DNA of 64,000 nt from Paenibacillus caseinilyticus. GTDB taxonomy: Bacteria > Bacillota > Bacilli > Paenibacillales > NBRC-103111. The DNA lies in assembly GCF_027533645.1 (NCBI RefSeq), contig NZ_JAQAGY010000024.1:1-64000 (forward strand), read 5' to 3'. The notes below the pieces were generated by a model. The model was not told the origin of the DNA and ran no database searches. It worked only from the letters and a program-made list of their open reading frames with translations. Below, piece by piece: positions 1-8,394 of the stretch (its first letter is position 1; each line of letters opens with the position of its first letter). The position numbers and the translations under genes were made by a program.

Positions 1-239
1 TCGACAATATCTACGTCAGATAGTTCAAAGATGGTTTTCAGCAACAAATATTTAAACATCCGGATGGGGTCAATTGCGCTGCGTCCCTTGTCCAAACAAT
101 ATTTTGTTTCCAGTTCCTCATAGGTGAAGGTAAAGTCCACCAGTTCATTAATTTGACGGAGCATGTTATCTTTCGGCACGACGATATCATACAGAGCCGC
201 ATAAGAACTCAGAACCAAGCTTTGTTGTTGTTGGATCAT
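1..239 (-). CDS. IS1182-like transposase, N-terminal part (cut by window edge)
   Basis: The reverse strand from 239 reads an uninterrupted start of about 79 residues beginning MIQQQQSLVLSSYAALYD and containing VVPKDNMLRQINELVDF, then CLDKGRSAIDPIRMFKYLL. This is the typical N-terminal (DUF772-like) domain of IS1182/IS5-type DDE transposases, which cut and paste the element. The catalytic part lies beyond position 1, so I cannot tell whether the copy is intact. A strong hairpin stands just upstream at 279-326. The family call is from memory of the conserved N-terminal signature. Confidence 0.72.
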   Translation of the reverse strand, partial: MIQQQQSLVLSSYAALYDIVVPKDNMLRQINELVDFTFTYEELETKYCLDKGRSAIDPIRMFKYLLLKTIFELSDVDIV

Positions 240-278
240 CCGTCTCACCCACTTTTCGTGATGACTCAATTATACGTC

Positions 279-326
279 AAAAAAAGCACAGCCACTTCAA
301 TTTTCTTGAAGTGCTGTGCTTTTTAT
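279..326. terminator. Bidirectional hairpin with A/T runs
   Basis: A 19-base stem (AAAAAGCACAGC.. pairing with ..GCTGTGCTTTTT, one bulged base) with a four-base loop. It has A runs on the left and T runs on the right, so it could terminate transcription in both directions and insulate the transposase. Confidence 0.6.
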
Positions 327-458
327 AGGACGGACTTTTTCAGTGGCCTCTTTTTTTGACTAGGTCTCTTTCCACGATGAATTTGTATTAAGCAATCGCT
401 GGACCTGGTAAGTAAAGGGGGCTCGGCTTCCTAAAGTTACAGGTTCAACTGAAACAAT

Positions 459-1316
459 TCATACGGGAAACCCTTCCGCTTGAAGTTCCTGCTTAATATC
501 CGCAGTCACATTCTCGATTCCAGGATACAGGTCATTTTCCGTTAGCCCGTAATGGAGAAGCTGGTTGTTCATATCTGCGCGGGCATCCTTGTCGATGATG
601 ATCTTGTACAGATACTTTGAGCTGTCCGAAAGCTTATTCAGCGGAATCAGATGGTCTCTGCGGGGATATACGGTAAATGTACCTGCCTGCTTTATGATTC
701 GAGGATTATTCAGTGGCCCGATGGCCGCCGCGGCCTTTATATTGTCATTCTTCGCATTGGGACCGAAACGCGCTGTAAAGGCCGGTTCTGTAACATTGGG
801 AATATAGCCGGGTTGGAGATAATTATAAAGACGAAAGGCTTTATTCAACTCCATAGGGTTTAAGCACCAGACTGCCGCATTGTTTTTGGCTTCGTCTGCA
901 TTCGGTTTACCAAGAGCGAACAGCAGGGCAACCAGTGCCTCCCTGGACCAGTCGAGTAGACGGGTAGGCACCCCATAATGTTGCATCAGGAAAAGCCAGC
1001 TCCAGTATGAATTTCGATCTTCTGCATTGGGAAAATAAGGTACTTCCCCTAAGTATGGGTATGCTAGGGAACGGAATTTGGACAAATAGACAATCTCAGA
1101 TTTGGCCCCAAGCCCCCTCGAGATAGAGGGTTCCAAATCATAAGAAGCTTTCTTGACCCCTCTGAACCACAGCTCGCACGCTTGGGGTTGGTCGGATGGA
1201 CAGACCATTTGGTAAATCCGGTCGACGGTTCTAAGATATTTGGCGACTGTGTCCACACCCGTGATTTCAATAATTCGGTTATCGGCCTTCTGAGATGTTC
1301 TTACCGACTTGTTCAT
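459..1316 (-). CDS. FRG domain-containing protein
   Basis: A 285-residue protein. I chose the ATG at 1316 because an AAAGGAGG site sits about 11 bases upstream; the frame is open further but lacks a better site. The N-terminal half carries the hallmark LWFRG at about residue 55 and FLMQHYGVPTRLLDWS at about residues 112-127, which define the FRG domain. Homologues are soluble proteins of unknown biochemistry, some found in phage-defence or toxin-like contexts. There is no signal peptide or membrane segment. The gene is monocistronic and divergent from the germinant-receptor operon. Its function cannot be read from the sequence; a defence role is only a possibility. Confidence 0.8.
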   Translation of the reverse strand: MNKSVRTSQKADNRIIEITGVDTVAKYLRTVDRIYQMVCPSDQPQACELWFRGVKKASYDLEPSISRGLGAKSEIVYLSKFRSLAYPYLGEVPYFPNAEDRNSYWSWLFLMQHYGVPTRLLDWSREALVALLFALGKPNADEAKNNAAVWCLNPMELNKAFRLYNYLQPGYIPNVTEPAFTARFGPNAKNDNIKAAAAIGPLNNPRIIKQAGTFTVYPRRDHLIPLNKLSDSSKYLYKIIIDKDARADMNNQLLHYGLTENDLYPGIENVTADIKQELQAEGFPV

Positions 1317-1556
1317 GTTTTTATCGCGCCTCCTTTGAAACATATAGACACATGATATGTGCATATGCCTATGGAGGTTCCGATATGGATATAACTGGGT
1401 AGCGGTCTTTAACGAATACTCCCAATCCCCTATACGCACGCTGAGCACCAATTGAGATCCGAAATAGGAAAACACTCGATCCCATTTGAGAATAATGTAA
1501 TGCCTGATTTGGAAATATAAGCATATCACGTGTGCTTAGAAGGGAATTTAAGTCTG

Positions 1557-2657
1557 ATGAAGGTTTTGACGCGGTGGCAGCTGTTTTGTCTTTATGTCCT
1601 CTTCGAATTAGGAACCAGTGTCATCTTCGGCTTTGGGAGAAGCGCAAAACAAGATGCCTGGATCGCTTCAGGAATCAGTACGCTGGTCGGTTTTTCATTA
1701 ATTGGGATATATTGTAAACTGATCGAATGGTATCCCGGCAAAAACTGGACTTCACTGCTGAATCATCTGTTTGGGAGGATGGTAGGGAATCTGTTGGGGT
1801 TTGTTTATATTCTTTTTATGATCTATGATGCCGGACGGGATTTGCGTGATTTTGGGGAGCTGATGCACACGTATATCCTGCCGAAAACACCTATGGGAAT
1901 TACGATGATTTTATTGCTTGCGGTCATCACCTACTCCTGTTATACAGGCTTAGTAAGAATCGCGCGGTTAGCCGAATTGATTATTCCTATCGTTTTCATT
2001 TTTCTTCTTACCGAGTTTTTTCTATTAACCGCAACAGGAATCATTGACTTCTCTCTCTTGACTCCCATAGCCGCTGACTGGAGCAGCATCTGGAAAACCG
2101 TATTTCCTTTGGGGGTCACGGTGCCCTATGGCGAAACCTTAAGCTTTGCTATGTTTTGGGCTTATACCATAGAACCGAAAGCTTATCGAAGATCAGTGCT
2201 GCTTGCCACGCTTGTCGGGGGCATGGTTTTATTGATCCTGGATTTTCTGGCCATCACCACACTCGGGCCCATGTTTGACCGCCTGATTTATCCCTTACTG
2301 TCTGCTTTCCAATTGATCAGTCTGGCTGACTTTATCGATAATATCGATGCGATCGTGGTGACCAATTTCATTATTGGAGGGTTATTGAAAATTCTTATCT
2401 TGACCTATGCCGCGTGTATCGGGATTGCTGATCAGTGGAAGATCGCCGACTACCGGGTAGTCATCGTTCCGGTAAGTGTCATTGTTTTGTTTTTCGCCAT
2501 CTATATGGCTGAGAATATCGGGAGTCATCTATTTGTCGGATTGCATTGGGTCGTGTGGATTCTTCACGTCCCCTTATTAATCTGTATACCGATCCTCGCC
2601 CTATTTATTTCCATGTTCCACAAAAAATTGGAATTCTCGAAGGGATGGTTTCGATGA
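1557..2657 (+). CDS. Spore germinant receptor B subunit (GerAB/GerKB family permease-like)
   Basis: A 366-residue integral membrane protein of the amino acid permease-like GerAB family, usual length about 365. It starts MKVLTRWQLFCLYVLFELGT; about ten hydrophobic segments follow. In spores the B subunit sits in the inner membrane and is thought to bind the small-molecule germinant. The ATG at 1557 is preceded by GAAGGG; a GTG at 1530 in the same frame would add nine residues. It is the first gene of a ger operon whose order is B-A-C rather than the common A-B-C, and its stop overlaps the next start (ATGA). Expression in the forespore is expected from the family; I could not identify a convincing sigma-G promoter. 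Confidence 0.9.
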   Translation: MKVLTRWQLFCLYVLFELGTSVIFGFGRSAKQDAWIASGISTLVGFSLIGIYCKLIEWYPGKNWTSLLNHLFGRMVGNLLGFVYILFMIYDAGRDLRDFGELMHTYILPKTPMGITMILLLAVITYSCYTGLVRIARLAELIIPIVFIFLLTEFFLLTATGIIDFSLLTPIAADWSSIWKTVFPLGVTVPYGETLSFAMFWAYTIEPKAYRRSVLLATLVGGMVLLILDFLAITTLGPMFDRLIYPLLSAFQLISLADFIDNIDAIVVTNFIIGGLLKILILTYAACIGIADQWKIADYRVVIVPVSVIVLFFAIYMAENIGSHLFVGLHWVVWILHVPLLICIPILALFISMFHKKLEFSKGWFR

Positions 2658-4057
2658 ACCGATTGACAACAGACAATCTTCATTTTACAGAACAAGTGAA
2701 GAAGCAGTTCGGGGAGGCTCCAGACCTGTATTTCCGCCAAGTCGGTAAGACTACACTGGTTTATTTGTTAGGAATAGTGAATGAGCAGCGGGTTGGGCAG
2801 GAAATTATCGAGAAAATAGAATCAAATCAAAACTTAACCGCAAGTGATTTGAAAGAAACTACTCAATTCGATAAAATCGTTCAATCCATTCTTGCAGGCA
2901 TGATTGTAATTAAGCATGAAGGCGAGGAACGCGTACTCATTGCCAATATGTCGTCTTCTCCGCATCGAAGCGTAGAGAACCCTGAAACAGAAACCACACT
3001 TCGCGGACCGCACGAAGGATTCACGGAACTTATGGAAATGAACGCAGCATTAATCCGCAGAAGAGTGCAGAGCGAGCATCTTCAGATGTTGGTGTGGCAT
3101 ATCGGTTCCGTCAGCACTACGGAAGTGCGGTTGGTCTACCTCAGAGGAACGGCCCCGCAGCATGTAGTTGACGAAATGACCCGGCGGTTATCCAATCTTA
3201 CCTTGGATTCCGTGTTAGGAAGCGGATCCATTGAAGAAATGATCCGGGATCATCCGCTGAGTATATTTCCTACGATGCAAACGACAGAAAGGCCGGATGT
3301 CGTCTCTAGAGCTTTGTTGAACGGCAAAGTAGCGGTATTAACCGCAAATACGCCTTTTGCCTTGATGGTGCCTTTTCAATTCTGGTCCGCTTTTATTGCG
3401 ATTGAAGACTATTACATTAACTTTTTCAGTGCAACCTTTCTCCGCCTCATCAGAGCGGCATTCATCGGATTGTCCATACTCCTGCCATCGCTTTATGTAG
3501 CGATAACCACATTTCATCTAGAGATGCTGCCCACCAATCTGCTTTTATCTTTTACGGCACAAAGAGAGACATCTCCTTTTCCGGCGATCGTGGAGGCGAT
3601 CATCATGGAAATTACATTCGAAGCTCTCCGGGAAGCAGCCGTCCGCTTACCCCGCACGATCAGCCAGACGGTCAGTATTGTCGGCGCTCTCGTGATCGGC
3701 CAAGCCATTGTACAAGCAGGTATTATCTCGACTCCCATGGTCATTGTCGTTTCGCTTACCGGTATTGCTTCCCTTACATTTCCAGTCTATGATATGACCT
3801 ATCCCTTTCGGATCCTGCGCTTTGGGTTATTGTTATTAGCGGGTTCGTTCGGATTGTTTGGTATTGTGATTGGTCTTATATTCATCGCCATCTACTTAAC
3901 GGGTCTGGAGTCCGCAGGAATACCTTATCTCTCCCCTCTCGCCCCAGTGAATTTGAAGGACTTCAATGATTTTATTTTCCGTGCGCCTACGTGGCTTCTG
4001 GAGAACAACAAGAATAAGAGAAGCTCGAACTCCAGCGTAAAGGAGCCAAAAAGTTGA
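2654..4057 (+). CDS. Spore germinant receptor A subunit (GerAA/GerKA family)
   Basis: A 467-residue GerA-family A subunit. The start at 2654 overlaps the B-subunit stop in an ATGA and has GAAGGGA nine bases upstream; the open frame extends back into the B gene but without support. The soluble N-terminal half (residues 1 to about 240) ends in the family signature DHPLSIFPTMQTTERPD. The C-terminal half has several membrane helices including TFEALREAAVRLPR and ISQTVSIVGALVIGQA, conserved across GerAA/SpoVAF proteins. A subunits oligomerise and are proposed to form an ion channel opened by germinant. The cytosolic tail is short and basic. Confidence 0.92.
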   Translation: MNRLTTDNLHFTEQVKKQFGEAPDLYFRQVGKTTLVYLLGIVNEQRVGQEIIEKIESNQNLTASDLKETTQFDKIVQSILAGMIVIKHEGEERVLIANMSSSPHRSVENPETETTLRGPHEGFTELMEMNAALIRRRVQSEHLQMLVWHIGSVSTTEVRLVYLRGTAPQHVVDEMTRRLSNLTLDSVLGSGSIEEMIRDHPLSIFPTMQTTERPDVVSRALLNGKVAVLTANTPFALMVPFQFWSAFIAIEDYYINFFSATFLRLIRAAFIGLSILLPSLYVAITTFHLEMLPTNLLLSFTAQRETSPFPAIVEAIIMEITFEALREAAVRLPRTISQTVSIVGALVIGQAIVQAGIISTPMVIVVSLTGIASLTFPVYDMTYPFRILRFGLLLLAGSFGLFGIVIGLIFIAIYLTGLESAGIPYLSPLAPVNLKDFNDFIFRAPTWLLENNKNKRSSNSSVKEPKS

Positions 4058-5205
4058 GTTACGGCAAATGCATAGCAGCCCTCTTCCTGATGTTGGCCAC
4101 CGTATTGGTTACCGGTTGCTGGGATCGAGTGGAACTTAACGATGTAGGGGTTCTTTTAGTCACCGCCATTGATAAAGATGAGAAAACGAACCAATTTAAA
4201 GCTCAGACTATGTTCGCTGTACCAAGAAGCGGTAATAATAACAGTTCAGGTCCCAAAGTAAAAATGTCGATCCAATCGAAAGGAGACGACTTGGATAAGG
4301 TTCGTCTAGATCTGGACCGGCAGTTATCCAGACAGTTTGTTACTACTCACAGGCGCGTCTTTATTGTAAGTGAGTCTCTTGCCAGAGACGGCATAGAGGG
4401 CATTCTTGACCAGATCAGCCGCAGCCCCAAAAACAGGCTAAAAACCTATTTCGTCGTTGCAAGAAATGCACATGCATCCAAACTAATAAACATGGAGTAT
4501 GAACTTGATCCAACTCCCGGTGAAGTGTTCAGAGAGATCGTCAAAACAAAGGTACAAGTTCCTACTTCGCTAAGAGAGATCTTTATAAGTTCCATTACGC
4601 CCGGCATCGAACCTGTGGCTGCCGGTTTTACCAATAAGACAGAGGAAAATGCCAAAGCCGCACTAGACAGCATTGCTTTATTCAAAGGCTTTAAGCTTGT
4701 CGGGTTTGTGGATGATCTCGAGGCGGTTGCTTTGAACAGCATGCTTAATAAAAAGCCATTTGGAATAGTGGAGCTCATGGAAGAGAAAGGAAAAGTTCTT
4801 GTTGCTTTAGACACGTTGAAAGTGAAGCCTGACGTATCCCTAGTGAATAACGTTCCACAGTTTTTATGTCATGTCAAAGCAACTGCACATATCAATGAAA
4901 ATCAAACTCCTATGGATGTTACCAACCCCCAATATATCGAGAAGTTGAACAAGGAATTGGAACAGGAACTGGAACAGGTCTACAAATCATTGTTTTACAA
5001 ATTACAGCGGAAATACGAGGTGGATAGCGCAGGCTTAGGTGCTGTGATCTATCGCAAGGATCCAGATTATTGGAAAAGGATTGAAAAGAACTGGCCATCC
5101 ATGTATAGGGAGCTCCCAATCCAATGGCAGCTCAAAGCAGATATCGCGGGCGTGGGCTCGTCAGGCGCTAATTTATTCATACAAGAAAATGAGTTGATCA
5201 AATAA
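4054..5205 (+). CDS. Spore germinant receptor C subunit lipoprotein (Ger(x)C family)
   Basis: A 383-residue Ger(x)C lipoprotein. It begins with TTG at 4054, overlapping the A-subunit TGA, with AAAGGAG about nine bases upstream. The signal sequence ends in a lipobox at LVTGC (Cys about residue 23), followed by WDRVELND, a near-invariant start of the mature C subunit. The central part contains PKNRLKTYFVVARN and the tail WPSMYRELPIQWQLKADI. In known receptors this subunit is anchored to the outer face of the spore inner membrane and is essential for receptor function. Length is normal. Its stop overlaps the next ATG by one base (TAATG), showing tight coupling. Confidence 0.92.
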   Translation: MSYGKCIAALFLMLATVLVTGCWDRVELNDVGVLLVTAIDKDEKTNQFKAQTMFAVPRSGNNNSSGPKVKMSIQSKGDDLDKVRLDLDRQLSRQFVTTHRRVFIVSESLARDGIEGILDQISRSPKNRLKTYFVVARNAHASKLINMEYELDPTPGEVFREIVKTKVQVPTSLREIFISSITPGIEPVAAGFTNKTEENAKAALDSIALFKGFKLVGFVDDLEAVALNSMLNKKPFGIVELMEEKGKVLVALDTLKVKPDVSLVNNVPQFLCHVKATAHINENQTPMDVTNPQYIEKLNKELEQELEQVYKSLFYKLQRKYEVDSAGLGAVIYRKDPDYWKRIEKNWPSMYRELPIQWQLKADIAGVGSSGANLFIQENELIK

Positions 5206-5408
5206 TGTTGTTCAGAATCATAATGTTCACCCTAACGGTGATCGGCTTCTCCGTTCACCAATATTATTTTCTACATAAAAAAGGAATGAACAGGGAAGCC
5301 AAAGTATGCTTATTATGGATGGTCGTAGCCTGGGGCACCGGCATTTTTTTTCTAAGCGGTGGACGCCTTCCTAACCCGGTACAGCCGATTGTACCGGGTT
5401 GGAAATAA
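5205..5408 (+). CDS. Small two-helix membrane protein, candidate Ger receptor D subunit
   Basis: A 67-residue protein starting at the A of the preceding TAA (TAATG), so it is translationally coupled to the C subunit. Two hydrophobic helices are visible, about residues 2-22 and 34-54, separated by a basic loop (HKKGMNREAK). Size, topology and place as the fourth gene match the so-called D subunits that accompany some GerA-type operons in Bacillus and modulate receptor output. Assignment is by context, since such short proteins have little sequence signature. Its 3' end is folded into a perfect hairpin at 5373-5400. Confidence 0.68.
   Translation: MLFRIIMFTLTVIGFSVHQYYFLHKKGMNREAKVCLLWMVVAWGTGIFFLSGGRLPNPVQPIVPGWK
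5373..5400. terminator. Perfect inverted repeat over the end of the ger operon
   Basis: AACCCGGTACA and TGTACCGGGTT form an 11-bp stem with a six-base loop inside the last codons of the small ger gene. There is no T run after it, so it may act as an mRNA 3' stabiliser or a weak terminator. Confidence 0.45.
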
Positions 5409-5459
5409 AATCAGGGAACGAAACTGCTAGAGGCGAGTGGATTCCAATCGGGCTTCGTG

Positions 5460-5905
5460 TCAACCCGCGCATAACGGCCCAGTCCGACATGCAAATTTGT
5501 TAAAGCCTCGTTCGGCAGGTAATCCAAGCTTCCAGTCTCCGCTGAGCAGCTCGGTGCGCAGACCAGGGAACGTTCGGCCCGGCTCCGCCGTATCCAAGGA
5601 CAGCTCCATCAGTGCAGGCACCGAGTTCCACACGGTGATGCCCTCGGTCTCCACCGTCTGCAGCACCGCCGACATGTTCCGGTGATCGGGCACCATGACC
5701 AGCACAGCTCCGGCAGCGAGCGCCCCGAACAGGCCGTACACAGACAGGTCGAAGCCCATCGACGACGACCCAGCAGCCGGTCGTCCGCTACTATTTCAAA
5801 TTTGCGGTTGATATCGACGATGGGTTGACGGCCACATAGTGGCGGACGGAGACGCCTTTGGGTTGCCCCGTGCTGCCTGATGTATAGGTAAGCTGCATGT
5901 TTTTT
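5460..5905 (-). pseudogene. NRPS adenylation-domain remnant
   Basis: On the reverse strand, one frame from about 5900 reads LTYTSGSTGQPKGVSVRH, the ATP-binding A3 core of AMP-forming adenylation domains. After a frame change it continues as IVDINRKFEIVADDRLL, and in a third frame as MGFDLSVYGLFGALAAGAVLVMVP and GITVWNSVPALMELS up to LLSGDW. The order matches an NRPS A domain from core A3 to about A5, but frameshifts and missing ends show it is dead. No other NRPS module lies nearby, so this is an isolated relic of a lost or moved biosynthetic cluster. Confidence 0.75.
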
Positions 5906-5926
5906 TGCAACGCCATAAACCTAAAC

Positions 5927-6517
5927 CTAATTATGTTCTGTAGATGCCATAGCAGCTGCCTTCGTTATATGAACGGTGCCAAAGGGGTGCTCAGGCGGAG
6001 CATATATAGCGTAAACTTTCAGTGGTGTAGATCCTGTATTGGTTATATTATGCCATTTTCCTGCGGGGATCATAATGGCGAAGTCATCATATGCTTTTAC
6101 TTGAAAATCTAATGTATCTTTACTGTCTCCCATTTGGACAATCCCTTGCCCCTCTTCAATACGGATGAACTGGTCCGTTGTTGGATGAACTTCTAAACCA
6201 ATGTCATCACCAGCGTTAATACTCATCAAAGTCACTTGCAAATGCTTACCAGACCATAAAGCCGTACGGTAAGTATTGTTTTGCTTCGTAGCCGCGTCAA
6301 TATTTACGACGAAAGGTTGGTTTCCGTAATCTTTTACTGTTCCTCCATGGCTAGAATGAACGAGTGTCTCATTTTCAAAGTAAGGAGTATCCCAGAAAGA
6401 ACGTTGGACAGGAATGTATTGTGCAAATAAATGGTTTCTAGCCAAAAAATCGGCGTAATACATTGGTTTATTAAGATAGTCATAATACGGATAAAAGGTA
6501 TTAGGAACATGATACAT
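5927..6517 (-). CDS. Cupin-domain protein (YrkC-like)
   Basis: A 196-residue soluble protein. I place the start at the ATG at 6517, which follows a GAGAGGGG site by about eleven bases. The C-terminal 100 residues form a cupin: metal-ligand-type motif GLEVHPTTDQFIRIEEGQG and second motif MIPAGKWHNITN. Only some of the usual histidines are present (H of EVHPTTDQ, H of KWHN), so metal binding is plausible but not certain. The N-terminal part (MYHVPNTFYPYYDYLNKP) resembles small Bacillus cupins of unknown substrate such as YrkC. It stands alone between two decayed regions. Confidence 0.75.
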   Translation of the reverse strand: MYHVPNTFYPYYDYLNKPMYYADFLARNHLFAQYIPVQRSFWDTPYFENETLVHSSHGGTVKDYGNQPFVVNIDAATKQNNTYRTALWSGKHLQVTLMSINAGDDIGLEVHPTTDQFIRIEEGQGIVQMGDSKDTLDFQVKAYDDFAIMIPAGKWHNITNTGSTPLKVYAIYAPPEHPFGTVHITKAAAMASTEHN

Positions 6518-6737
6518 ATTCAGGTCATCCCCTCTCAGGATTATAGGATGCATTATATGCCTGTGTTCAGTTAACGTGCCTATGCTACATGGTCGGTAAC
6601 GGCCTTACGTAATCATTCTGGGGTACCCTTAAATGGGGGGGATTACAGATAAAAATAAACGACCTAGTCCCGATGGAGTTCCGGACTAAGGCCGTGTAAT
6701 AGTTTATTAACCTGACCATGTTAATTTTTGGTGGGTT

Positions 6738-7340
6738 TCATTCCAACCGTGCTATTCTCGCTTCAATTCGTTTCCAGGTATGTTGGCCTGCGAAGTCTTT
6801 CATCAGTTTTAACATGACGGATCGGCTGTGTCGTATGAGCGTCACCGCACAATGAAAGAATTCCAGTGGAACCGGGCAATGGTATATCCCCGGTGCACCG
6901 GCACGCAGCAGTCATGTTTGAAGCGTTCGAACAAATTGTATGCGAGCAGCTTAATCAGCAAATCCAGTTCATTAGCTTTAAAATCACCCGTCGCGATCCG
7001 ATCGATAGAGAAGCCGCGCTTGGCTTCCTTGATCAAATTCTCCATGCAGCAGCGTTGGTTATAAAAGCGCCACAGATCGAGGGGCTCCCATTCGAGATTC
7101 GTCACAATCGCTTCGTAGTGCCAATCGTTATCCAATAGAATACGGCTTTGTCCATCTTCGAATCGTTGTGCCTTGCGGATGATCGCTACCCGGCGCGCTT
7201 GCTTCCAGGACGTCGCTTTGTAAATCAAGGTTATGCCTTCGATGACCCAGTCCTCGTCAACGTAACGAGTCCAATAGCGGCAGGCCTGAACTTCGCCTGC
7301 AAGCCGCTGGGTCCGAACGTTGTCGTCTGTTCATTCCAAT
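6738..7340 (-). pseudogene. IS1380-type transposase remnant
   Basis: The reverse strand reads VRTQRLAGEVQACRYWT and then YNQRCCMENLIKEAKRGF, IDRIATGDFKANELDLL and LLAYNLFERFK, the C-terminal catalytic region of IS1380-family (DDE group 1) transposases including the Y-x2-R-x3-E-x2-I-K-E motif. A frameshift near 6845 moves the last 35 codons (RHSRSVMLKLMKDFAGQHTW) into another frame ending at 6738. The N-terminal two thirds are missing. It is immobile. Confidence 0.8.
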
Positions 7341-7559
7341 CAAGTTACATGTAGGTCAGTTCATGAAGCGAATCAACAAGCATCCATTGAAGACAATTGA
7401 TCTACTACTCGTCAGGTTATATTCTTAATTGCGTCAACTATTATCTTCGCAAGTTGAACAATCATGGGCTTAATCGAACTTCATCACTACCAGAACATAA
7501 TACATTTATGGCGTCTGAACTGTTACTGCCAAGCAAAATTAAATAATCATCATATGCCC

Positions 7560-8187
7560 TATCATTATACGACAGCCGTTTGCACGAAAGAGACGGTCTT
7601 CTATTGGATCCACTTTGAGTGCACGGCACCTATCGCGAGGTTAGCGATCCCCGTACCTCCCTCCCGATCCGGCATGCATGGGCGAACCCCTATTACCTCA
7701 AATTGCCGCAGCACTCGACTCCGCGACAGTTCGCCAGCATTGTTCGTCTGCTCGAGGTGATGCAAGAGCAGACGAACGCGAATGGATCAGCGGCTTATTG
7801 GAGAGAGCAGCAGCAATTCATGGATTTGCTTCAGCTGCTCGAAGAGGACGAGCAAGACGCTCCAGCACAAGTTCGGTCGTCAAACTAGCCGAGCGGACAG
7901 AGGCCTATCTGCGCCGCCATTATCAGCAGGACCTGACCAATGAAACATTGGCAGAATCGCTTCATTTTCATTCGAATTACATTGCGCGGTGCATGAAGGG
8001 AATTTTTCACTGTACGCCAATGGAGTACCTGCTGCAATACCGCCTAGAGCAGGCCAAACTGCTTCCAATCAAGACCGAATGGCCGATCGCCAAAGTTGGC
8101 GAGCAGGTTGGTTTTCATTATGCACCGTATTTCTTTAGCTGTTTCAAACGTCATAGCGGGATGACCCTGCTCTCCTTCCGGAAATGA
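7560..8187 (+). pseudogene. AraC-family regulator, frameshifted
   Basis: Three forward frames together give one AraC-type regulator: TKETVFYWIHFECT (cupin-like sensor end), then TYREVSDPRTSLPIRHAWANPYYLKLPQHS, then after about 7880 the complete DNA-binding domain (LAERTEAYLRRHYQQDLTNE, FHSNYIARCMKGIFHCTPMEYLL, VGFHYAPYFFSCFKRHSGMTLL). At least two frameshifts separate them and the sensor N-terminus is missing, so no full protein can be made. The stop lies inside a tandem duplication at 8161-8206. Confidence 0.72.
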
Positions 8188-8206
8188 CCCTGCTCTCCTT
8201 CCGGAA
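8161..8206. repeat. 23-bp tandem duplication at the end of the AraC pseudogene
   Basis: Two perfect head-to-tail copies of a 23-base unit that starts ATGACCCTGCTC, at 8161-8183 and 8184-8206. The second copy supplies the TGA that ends the regulator frame, so the original C-terminus may have differed. Confidence 0.9.
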
Positions 8207-8226
8207 ACTTAATTCCCCCTAAAGAT

Positions 8227-8262
8227 AAAAACTCTTAGTCCAGTCAACAGACTACGAGTTTT
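8227..8262 (+). terminator. Hairpin terminator after the AraC pseudogene
   Basis: AAAACTC.TAGTC pairs with GACTA.GAGTTTT (one mismatch), loop about nine bases, ending in TTTT. Reads as a terminator on the plus strand. Confidence 0.6.
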
Positions 8263-8345
8263 ACTAATATAACCGCTATCTTTTCCTTACCTAAAACGGT
8301 CATCTAGCCTTCTCCCCGATTAGCCCACGCATAAATATAGCCAAA

Positions 8346-8372
8346 AGCCGCCAGAACGAACTGGCAGCCTTT
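8346..8372 (-). terminator. Terminator of the GH39-like gene
   Basis: On the minus strand, downstream of the stop at 8395, GCTGCCAG and CTGGCGGC form a stem followed by TTTT. Confidence 0.65.
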
Positions 8373-8394
8373 GGTTCAAGTGCTGATCCTAGAG

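Noticed and set aside
1330-1556. Possible sigma-G promoter before the ger operon
   Set aside because: Several CATAT-like sequences exist, but no -35/-10 pair with acceptable spacing could be found.
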